A stretch of DNA of 56,978 nucleotides, taken from the NCBI GenBank assembly GCA_027038175.1, contig JALVYB010000023.1, positions 1-56,978 on the forward strand. Direction: 5' to 3'. The stretch's first letter is position 1. Every line of letters starts with the position of its first letter. The stretch is from Caldifarciminota bacterium (GTDB lineage Bacteria; Hydrothermota; Hydrothermia; UBA1063; CAJXJZ01). The notes below the pieces were generated by a model. It ran no database searches and had not been told where the DNA came from. It saw nothing but the letters and a program-made list of their open reading frames with translations. Position numbers and translations under genes: made by a program. Shown here piece after piece: positions 51,816 to 56,978 of the stretch.

Positions 51816-52264
51816 CCCTTTGCTAATTTCTTTAACCTAACTAACCTTTCCCTATTCCTCTTAGCAATCTCATATATAGCCTGTGTCACAATCTCATCAT
51901 ATTCCTCAGGTTCTATTCTCACACCAATTCCCTTTTCTATCGCTTCCTTTCTCATCCATAGAGCCTTATAGACTTCATCGTATTTACCCATAAGTTTTCT
52001 CGGGTCAGTTGTCGTATAAGTCTTATCCAGTATTTTCCGAATAATCCCTTTAACCTTTCTCACCTTTGCTTGATGGCTCTTAGGAGTCTGTGATTTAAGA
52101 GATGGAATTCTTATTACTTTGCCCCCATAGCCAAGTAGAGCCAGTCCTTCTTTATACTTCTCAGCAAGTACCTGGGTCTCTATCTTCTCCCCTGCCATTT
52201 CACTTAAAACCCTAATCATATCAAGGTTTTCAGTCTCTTTTTCATTTTCAGGATTATCACCCAT
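51812..52264 (-). CDS. Hypothetical protein, first gene of coupling/relaxase operon
   Basis: A 150-residue soluble protein, helical and basic in the second half. Unknown family. It overlaps the coupling-protein gene by ATGA, so it may be a relaxosome or nicking accessory protein. The 446-bp gap just upstream is the natural place for the transfer origin. Confidence 0.55.
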   Translation of the reverse strand: MGDNPENEKETENLDMIRVLSEMAGEKIETQVLAEKYKEGLALLGYGGKVIRIPSLKSQTPKSHQAKVRKVKGIIRKILDKTYTTTDPRKLMGKYDEVYKALWMRKEAIEKGIGVRIEPEEYDEIVTQAIYEIAKRNRERLVRLKKLAKG

Positions 52265-52710
52265 CTTTACACTCCTTTTTTATTTATGTCAAGCAACTTA
52301 CTTAATCAATGATGTTTATATCCCGCAATAAGTTATATGAAAAACTAAAAACTCCAACAAAATCCGTTACAAGTAACGCTTCCCTACTATTATTCCCCCG
52401 CCAGTGGTTTTCGCACCCACCCCGCAAGCGTAAATACCTGCAAATAAATAACTTAACCCCTCTCATTTAAGCACATCCCTGATACATGTAACAATTTTCG
52501 TAAAGAGACACCCCTTTAATTATTGAGCCGCAATGAGGAACACGCAATTGAAATTCCGCTGAGATGTTACATGTAATAAAATCCATTTCCCTTATCCCAC
52601 CTAACATCTTAACAAACAATCACTTAACTGACATAAATTTACCGAGCCAGAAACAACCATTTTTGTTGAGACTAATAACCTGAAGAACATCATTTTGTAA
52701 ACCCACTTCC
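52265..52710. other. 446-bp gap, transfer-origin candidate
   Basis: No gene seen. Three near-palindromes of the form GTTACAWGTAAC lie at 52366-52377 (perfect), 52481-52492 (half) and 52566-52577. A Pu/Py-biased, GC-richer patch (TTTTCGCACCCACCCCGCAAGCG, split here by position 52410-52433) stands out. The region separates partition and transfer operons, as oriT often does. Site unproven. Confidence 0.4.
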
Positions 52711-53028
52711 TCAAATTTCCTCCCAGTTGATTTGCCATTTTTCAGGATGATTTTCAACCCATTCCAAAAGAATATTAGTGATAAGGTCTGTCATAGTAGT
52801 GCCTTCTCTAATGCGTGCAACCTGAAGTTTCTCCACCACACTTTTAGGCACTCTAACAGTAAGTTTAAACCTTTTCTCCATATCCTCTTTTCTCTCCATC
52901 TTCTCCTTGGCTTCTTTAACTGCTTCAATAATTTCATCTTCAACCTTTTTTATACCTTCATCTTCATTTGTTGGGGTTTCAAGCCTTCCTTTCAAGGCAT
53001 CTTTCATATCCTTTGTTTTCTTTGCCAT
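52711..53028 (-). CDS. Ribbon-helix-helix partition protein (ParB/ParG-like)
   Basis: A 105-residue protein whose C-terminal part, FKLTVRVPKSVVEKLQVARI then TTMTDLITNILLEWVE, is a ribbon-helix-helix DNA-binding domain; the N-terminal 45 residues are charged and flexible, as in ParG/omega-type centromere proteins that touch ParA. It follows parA by 17 nt with the AAAGGGAGGGTTGCT leader. Should bind the octad array at 53887. Confidence 0.8.
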   Translation of the reverse strand: MAKKTKDMKDALKGRLETPTNEDEGIKKVEDEIIEAVKEAKEKMERKEDMEKRFKLTVRVPKSVVEKLQVARIREGTTMTDLITNILLEWVENHPEKWQINWEEI

Positions 53029-53045
53029 AGCAACCCTCCCTTTAA

Positions 53046-53825
53046 TTACTTCATTCTTTCAATAATTTCATTTATTACTTCTTTCAATCTAATTGCAGCT
53101 TTATTATCTGGTGCAATTTCCCAGACAGGCACATTGTCCAGGAACGCCTCTTTAACTTTGATAGAGTGAGGGATCTCACCTAAGAAGGTATCACCGAAAG
53201 ACTCTGTTAATGTAGCATTAAAACTCTTTGCCATGTTAGTTCTCTCATTAGAGTCCATAAGTATTACCCCTACTGTTTCAATCTTATGGTCTATCTCCTC
53301 ACTCAGCTCCTTAATTTTCCTTGTAAGTTCCCTTAATCCATCAAGAGCATAGATGGAAAGGTCAAGCGGTATAACAAGGTATTGAGAGGCTACTATGGAA
53401 CTCATGGTGAATATTCCAAGATTTGGAGGAGTATCTATAACCACGTAATCAATGTTTTCAACACCACCCTCTTTCCAGAGTTTCTTCTCCAGGTAACTTT
53501 TCAATTTGAAGTAATTAAGCAGTTTCGCACCAGCAGAATCAAAAGACGCAAGGTGAATACTACTACCAAGAAGATACACACAACTCCCGTTATCATCGCA
53601 TATCTTCATAGGTACCGGATGCTTCTTCCCATCATCAAAAAGCAGTTTAACATGATGTTCATCTGGAATTCTGTCGTTGTAGAATGACACTGATAAATTA
53701 CCCTGCGGGTCCATATCAATAGCAAGGACATTATGACCCTTTTCTGATAATGCCTTTATGAGGTGAAAGGCAAGCGTAGTTTTCCCAACACCCCCTTTAT
53801 GATTAGCAATAGCAAGAACTTTCAT
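53046..53825 (-). CDS. parA: ParA-family partition ATPase
   Basis: A 259-residue ATPase with deviant Walker A KGGVGKTT (residues 10-17), AIDMDPQGNLS (Walker A'), and VVIDTPPNLG (Walker B). No N-terminal HTH, so type Ib, in which the partner (here the RHH protein) represses the operon. It separates plasmid copies at division. Confidence 0.93.
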   Translation of the reverse strand: MKVLAIANHKGGVGKTTLAFHLIKALSEKGHNVLAIDMDPQGNLSVSFYNDRIPDEHHVKLLFDDGKKHPVPMKICDDNGSCVYLLGSSIHLASFDSAGAKLLNYFKLKSYLEKKLWKEGGVENIDYVVIDTPPNLGIFTMSSIVASQYLVIPLDLSIYALDGLRELTRKIKELSEEIDHKIETVGVILMDSNERTNMAKSFNATLTESFGDTFLGEIPHSIKVKEAFLDNVPVWEIAPDNKAAIRLKEVINEIIERMK

Positions 53826-53856
53826 TACTTACGCTCCCTCTTTACTTATTGCTGGA

Positions 53857-53885
53857 ATTATACCACAAACTCAGCAATTTGTCAA
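53857..53885 (-). promoter_or_regulatory. parA promoter
   Basis: TTGACA (53880-53885) and TATAAT (53857-53862), spacer 17 bp, directly next to the octad array, so the RHH protein bound there could repress it. Confidence 0.88.
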
Positions 53886-53886
53886 G

Positions 53887-54030
53887 CAGTAAGAACTAAA
53901 ACGCATTTATGAGTATTAACTGAAATAAGTTTTTAAGTATTACCATATTTACTTAATAACTTAAATAAGGTAATCAGTATTCACTTAAAGACTAAAATAC
54001 GTAAATAAGTATTGACGGCAATACGGCAGC
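53887..54030. repeat. Octad array 1 (candidate centromere parS)
   Basis: Cut in steps of 8 bp from 53887 the sequence reads CAGTAAGA, ACTAAAAC, ..., GAGTATTA, ACTGAAAT, AAGTTTTT, AAGTATTA, ..., ACTTAATA, ACTTAAAT, AAGGTAAT, CAGTATTC, ACTTAAAG, ACTAAAAT, ACGTAAAT, AAGTATTG, ACGGCAAT, ACGGCAGC. AGTATT occurs at 53912, 53936, 53976, 54008 (all multiples of 8 apart). Contiguous short repeats in two orientations are how omega/ParG-type RHH centromeres look, though those use 7-bp units. Confidence 0.7.
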
Positions 54031-54149
54031 GCTTATTATTTGAATATCAGGTTATAAGTACCTATTTCAGGTCATCTATTGTGATTTCTTCCATATTCCT
54101 GCCCTTTCTTGAGTCATCTATGGTTTTGATAGTTACTTCATGGGTTCTT

Positions 54150-54284
54150 CTATCCCAAAAGCGTAATGAGGAGCAGGAATAGCAGATCTACCAATACTTC
54201 TTCTTGAGTTTTCTGTCCTTTTATCAACTGATATACTTTTATAATGAGTTCTACAACTACTATGATACTATGAAGTTTTTTCAT
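54150..54284 (-). CDS. Small hydrophobic protein, 44 residues
   Basis: After AGGAGGAATGAAA an ATG opens a frame that starts MKKLHSIIVVVELIIK and ends with a hydrophobic stretch, VLVDLLFLLLITLLG. Single or double membrane helix likely. Well-placed Shine-Dalgarno, so probably real; could be a toxin-like or membrane peptide. Function unknown. The rest of the 54031-54495 gap shows no other confident feature. Confidence 0.5.
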   Translation of the reverse strand: MKKLHSIIVVVELIIKVYQLIKGQKTQEEVLVDLLFLLLITLLG

Positions 54285-54495
54285 TTTCATTCCTCCTTTT
54301 GTTTAATTTAGCTTTTACCCTCGTAAATTTTTCATCCTTTTCTATTTGGAGGAAAATACCCATTAACTACAATACTAAAAGAGTAGAAAATGCTTTTATT
54401 TATTAGTAAAAATTGTTTTTCATTACATACATCAGCAGTAACCCTTTGAAGTCCAGAGAAGCATCCTTAAAATCAATAGCAGGGAGTGGATAAAA

Positions 54496-54705
54496 ATGGG
54501 AATTTCCAATAAGGTTTTCGGAGTAGTTAAAAAGGTTATTTTCAAAAGGGATTCTATGATTGTGGTGGAATATGATAGTCTTGGGAATATCATAAACACA
54601 TTTAAAGTCTCATCTATACAAGAAGGAGAATTACTAAGGGAAAGAAGGAGGCGGTACTGGAATATTGAGACTTCTCCCTTTCAATCCTGGCAAGATAGAC
54701 AATAA
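54496..54705 (+). CDS. Small hypothetical protein, 69 residues
   Basis: Basic soluble peptide (IFKRDSMIVVEYDSLGNI... ending RERRRRYW). Weak ribosome-binding site (GGGAGTGG). Not recognised. May be real because it lies in a plus-strand run with the genes downstream. Confidence 0.4.
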   Translation: MGISNKVFGVVKKVIFKRDSMIVVEYDSLGNIINTFKVSSIQEGELLRERRRRYWNIETSPFQSWQDRQ

Positions 54706-54718
54706 AATCAATAAATTT

Positions 54719-54746
54719 TTGACTTTCATTCTAAAGAATCTATAAT
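54719..54746 (+). promoter_or_regulatory. Leaderless promoter of polytopic membrane gene
   Basis: TTGACT (54719-54724), 16-bp spacer, TATAAT (54741-54746), with the ATG 6 nt beyond the -10. Confidence 0.8.
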
Positions 54747-54752
54747 ATACCC

Positions 54753-56144
54753 ATGAGAGAGAGAAGGTTTTTGAAACTTTTCCTTCTTCTTGGATTCTTT
54801 ATTGAACAGGTATTTACAAGTTACTTCTCACTTATACTTAGTTCTCCAGATTACTTCTATCACAGTATCATCGGGAATGCCCTTCTACACGGCAAGGTGT
54901 TTTGGAACCCTATGTATCAACACAGAGAAGTGTTCTATGATTATTTTGGCAAGGTTATTTTTGGAATTACAGGAAAGCATTTTATGCTTGCATCTTTCAT
55001 ATCTGCCTTGGTAATGACACTTGCACTCTGGTTTGTTCTGGAATTGATTAAAGATGCTCCTCTGTTTTATTTCGCCTCTCTTTTAGCAGTTAGTATGTAT
55101 GTAATAGGGAATCTTGGACCAAGACCTGTTCAATTTAGCTATCTTCTCTACGCTTTTTTGTTTTATCGTGGTATAACACTTGTCAAACTGGATAGTAAGT
55201 GGTTATCGGAGTTGTTTGTTGGAACAATACTCATATCGCTCCTACATGGTTCTTATCAACTGGTTCCCGTTCTGCTGCTGTTTGTCATCCTCCTGAGAGA
55301 AGATACTGAACTAAATGATTTTTTAAAGGGGATTGGGGTAATATTTCTTGCAGTTGCGGTGTATTTTGTCTTTATGGCTTCTCAGGGGATGACTTTAAAG
55401 GAATTTTTCAGAGCCTATGGCTACGCAAGACAGTATAGTGGGGTAATAACAGAGTGGAGCAGTATGTTTAGCATGTTTAATGCTCTGCCTCTTGCAATTC
55501 TTGTATCTTTTATCTTTATCTATTCTCTTTCAGACGATAAGAAAAGCGTGAAAGAGACAATTGTCTTCAGTCTTTTAATACTGTTTTCAGTAAGCGTGCA
55601 GAGAATATTTATGTTCTTCTTGCCTGTTATGACCTACCTTGTTGCTAAGAGAAAAATAGGTGCTGTTCCTGGATTTAAACTGGACCCGATTGGCGCGTCT
55701 TTCTCTGCGTTTATATTGCCATTTGGAATAGTGGCTATTGCTGGACTCCCTCGAGGGAAAAAAGTGGATAATAATATAACAAAAATAAAAGGCAATGTTG
55801 TATTCATTCATCCCGCAGATGGAATAAAAGCTTACTTCTATAACCCCAACATTCACCTGGAGAGCATAGGAGACTACAAACTCTATGAAGAAATACTCAA
55901 ATACACGAGAGGGAACAAGATAAGTTCTCAGGAATTATTTTTCTTTGACAGGTCTAATGCTGTTTACAAATTTTTCTTGGGAAAGAATAGGGAGAGATAT
56001 TATCTCGGTGTTACTCCACTAACTGAGACACACTTTACTTACATCTTGATGTGGTTGCTTCGGAACGAAATTCTGAATTACCAAGAAGTACATCACATAC
56101 ATAGCATAAGAAGCGGAGACTACACATTCTACTTTTGGAAGTAG
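54753..56144 (+). CDS. Polytopic membrane protein, GT-C glycosyltransferase-like
   Basis: A 463-residue protein with about ten membrane helices in the first 345 residues and a soluble C-terminal domain. The first outer loop has SSPDYFYHSIIGNALLHG, similar to the acidic catalytic loop of GT-C glycosyltransferases. It might glycosylate surface or pilus proteins. Family call is by topology only. ATG 54753 has no Shine-Dalgarno; the -10 box lies 6 nt upstream, so leaderless. Confidence 0.6.
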   Translation: MRERRFLKLFLLLGFFIEQVFTSYFSLILSSPDYFYHSIIGNALLHGKVFWNPMYQHREVFYDYFGKVIFGITGKHFMLASFISALVMTLALWFVLELIKDAPLFYFASLLAVSMYVIGNLGPRPVQFSYLLYAFLFYRGITLVKLDSKWLSELFVGTILISLLHGSYQLVPVLLLFVILLREDTELNDFLKGIGVIFLAVAVYFVFMASQGMTLKEFFRAYGYARQYSGVITEWSSMFSMFNALPLAILVSFIFIYSLSDDKKSVKETIVFSLLILFSVSVQRIFMFFLPVMTYLVAKRKIGAVPGFKLDPIGASFSAFILPFGIVAIAGLPRGKKVDNNITKIKGNVVFIHPADGIKAYFYNPNIHLESIGDYKLYEEILKYTRGNKISSQELFFFDRSNAVYKFFLGKNRERYYLGVTPLTETHFTYILMWLLRNEILNYQEVHHIHSIRSGDYTFYFWK

Positions 56145-56162
56145 ATGCAGTGATAATATTTC

Positions 56163-56191
56163 TTGAAAAAACTTTTTTTCTATGTTATAAT
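56163..56191 (+). promoter_or_regulatory. Promoter of CRISPR-repeat-like RNA
   Basis: TTGAAA (56163-56168) and a perfect TATAAT (56186-56191), 17-bp spacer; +1 near 56198. Confidence 0.88.
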
Positions 56192-56197
56192 ATCAGA

Positions 56198-56356
56198 TGA
56201 GCTCACAAAGGCAATTTTTAGCCTCAACCCTGTCCGGACAGGGGTTATAAATAGCCTACCTACAAGGAATGGGAACAAGCTTGTACGCTTGTCAGAGAGT
56301 CTGAAAAGAAACATCCTACCTATAAGGAGAAAAGGGGAGTGGAAGCTCCCCTTTTG
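56198..56356 (+). ncRNA. Small RNA with two CRISPR-repeat-like units (anti-CRISPR RNA candidate)
   Basis: Predicted RNA of about 155 nt from the promoter at 56163 to the terminator at 56331-56356. It begins with a palindrome CCCTGTCCGGACAGGG (56228-56243). Unit 1 (56248-56277) holds AGCCTACCTACAAGGAAT and ends GGGAAC; unit 2 (56308-56337) holds CCTACCTATAAGGA. The core is shared with 30-nt type I-B/III CRISPR repeats that I know as ..TAGCCTACCTATAAGGAATTGAAAC. The two are exactly 60 bp apart with a 30-nt spacer that starts AAGCTTGTACGCTT. No cas genes are present. Confidence 0.6.
56331..56356 (+). terminator. Terminator of the small RNA
   Basis: AAAAGGGGAG-TGGAAG-CTCCCCTTTT: 10-bp perfect stem with the U-run in the 3' arm. 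It lies between the RNA and the DUF1874 gene; it may end the RNA or act as an attenuator. Confidence 0.85.
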
Positions 56357-56382
56357 TATATCCCAACAAAGGAGACACTATC

Positions 56383-56727
56383 ATGAAAAGACTCGTACTT
56401 ATGAATTCATCAATGATGCCCTTGGAGGGTACATACAGAATCAGAAAAATAACAGTGGAAGAAGCCCGCAAATTGGCTTCAGAATGTGATAAAATCGAAT
56501 CGTATATTGGATACCCTCGGACAGCAATGTACATAGCACGGGTACTTAGGATAAATGTTGTTATCAATAGAGCTTCTGTGCATTCTCTCTCAGAGGAAGA
56601 TACCATCCTTGTTTGCAGATTGAAGTATAGGGTTATGAGTCCTGAAGAAAAGAGGAATTTTATACCAAAAGATGAAGACTACGAGTGGTATCTCGTGAAA
56701 TATACACCCCAGCAGATCTCATTCTGA
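56383..56727 (+). CDS. DUF1874/AcrIII-1 ring-nuclease-like protein
   Basis: A 114-residue protein matching the AcrIII-1 family (STIV B116, SIRV1 gp29) along its length: short N-terminal strand with LMNSSMMPL; IESYIGYPRTAMYIARVL aligned with the family motif 'xxAIGHxxTAxxxxxxL'; VVINRASVHSLSEEDTILV aligned with 'NRxxVxxxxGDxxLV'; CRLKYRV carries the conserved Arg (residue 83). Family members cleave cyclic tetra-adenylate and switch off type III CRISPR. The catalytic His is Tyr44 here. Strong start AAAGGAGACACTATC. Last gene before the origin. Confidence 0.8.
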   Translation: MKRLVLMNSSMMPLEGTYRIRKITVEEARKLASECDKIESYIGYPRTAMYIARVLRINVVINRASVHSLSEEDTILVCRLKYRVMSPEEKRNFIPKDEDYEWYLVKYTPQQISF

Positions 56728-56734
56728 AATTTAA

Positions 56735-56868
56735 TTAAAAATTTTTGTGTGTAGAGTCGTTCTCTATAATATATATAACGACATTAAATACATTAAAATA
56801 CATTAAAAAACATTAGGACGGATTTTGTCGCCGCTTTCCCGCATCATTACTGAGATTTTTAAACTTGA
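56735..56868. other. AT-rich DNA-unwinding region of the origin
   Basis: Very AT-rich DNA with four ACATTA repeats at 56781, 56790, 56800 and 56810 (about one helical turn apart) and an inverted pair GTCGTT/AACGAC around an ATATATAT-like centre (56756-56784). Placed directly before the iterons, this is the expected melting region of an iteron origin. No clear DnaA box seen. Confidence 0.65.
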
Positions 56869-56978
56869 CTTTTCACTCATAGCACCCACTTTTTTCACTC
56901 ATAGCACCCACTTTTTTCACTCATAGCACCCACTTTTTTCACTCATAGCACCCACTTTTTTCACTCATAGCACCCACT
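56869..56978 (+). repeat. Origin iteron array, right part
   Basis: A half copy (TTTTCACTCA) followed by full 22-bp iterons from 56880, 56902, 56924, 56946 and a cut copy at 56968. The last 99 bp equal the first 99 bp of the window, so the ends overlap and the molecule is circular. Confidence 0.93.

Noticed and set aside
54068-54149. Minus-strand frame reading THEVTIKTIDDSRKGRN...DDLK
   Set aside because: It looks protein-like but has no start codon with a ribosome-binding site; perhaps the relic of a gene.
56248-56337. A true CRISPR immune array
   Set aside because: Only two degenerate units, no cas genes and no leader of the usual kind; a small RNA with repeat mimicry fits better.
56163-56489. 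108-codon frame across the small-RNA locus
   Set aside because: It starts in the promoter -35 box, crosses the terminator hairpin and overlaps the DUF1874 gene out of frame; no ribosome-binding site.

Overview
The window looks like one complete circular conjugative plasmid, opened inside its own origin. The first 99 bases and the last 99 bases are the same sequence, both made of a 22-bp iteron, so the real circle is about 56.9 kb. The host is an AT-rich, double-membrane bacterium: there are lipoproteins with lipoboxes, an outer-membrane barrel candidate and an F-type (TraL/E/K/B/V/C/U/F/H/G) mating apparatus. Promoters are sigma70-like (TTGACA-17-TATAAT) and most genes carry strong Shine-Dalgarno sequences. 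Lys/Glu/Ile-rich proteins and AGA/AGG arginine codons suggest a thermophile; I cannot place the phylum from sequence alone.

Layout. (1) 1-1575: iteron origin and Rep initiator. (2) 1.7-18.6 kb, plus strand: one F-type T4SS operon with pilin, TraL-E-K-B-V-C, a DUF192-like protein, a lytic transglycosylase, TraW/TrbC-like proteins, TraU, TraF, a very long TraH-like protein and TraG. (3) 18.8-29.1 kb, plus strand: accessory and defence genes, namely a membrane protein/TIR pair, a type IIG restriction-modification enzyme, a secreted nuclease, an Abi-C-like protein, a CoiA-like nuclease and a second TIR protein with a glycine zipper and zinc ribbon. (4) 29.2-31.9 kb: a self-regulated XRE/membrane pair, a near-perfect dif-like Xer site, a tyrosine recombinase and HU. 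(5) 46.4-31.9 kb, minus strand: a long operon of mostly unknown genes around two ATPase modules (SWIM-MoxR + HEXXH-VWA; Ycf46-like AAA + DUF1257 + DUF2997 + a coiled-coil protein), a Cas4/RecB-like nuclease and SSB. (6) 52.3-47.2 kb, minus strand: TraD-type coupling protein and a MobH-like (HD-domain) relaxase candidate. (7) 52.7-54.0 kb: RHH + ParA partition operon with an array of 8-bp repeats. (8) 54.5-56.7 kb, plus strand: a polytopic membrane protein and a small anti-CRISPR-like locus.

How it fits together. Rep/iterons replicate the plasmid, ParA/RHH and the octad array partition it, and the Xer-type recombinase with the dif-like site probably resolves dimers. The MobH-like relaxase, coupling protein and F-type channel transfer it, and the defence genes protect the host. 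The most striking part is 56.16-56.73 kb. A perfect promoter there makes a roughly 155-nt RNA holding two copies of a CRISPR-repeat-like core exactly 60 bp apart and ending in a terminator. It is followed at once by a gene of the DUF1874/AcrIII-1 viral ring-nuclease family in which the catalytic His is Tyr. I read this as a candidate two-part (RNA plus protein) anti-CRISPR locus. Other unusual signals are a boxA/boxB 'nut-like' element at the head of an operon whose cistrons are separated by terminator-like hairpins, two octad arrays (one beside parA, one beside the dif-like site) and three promoters placed so that the start codon would be +1.
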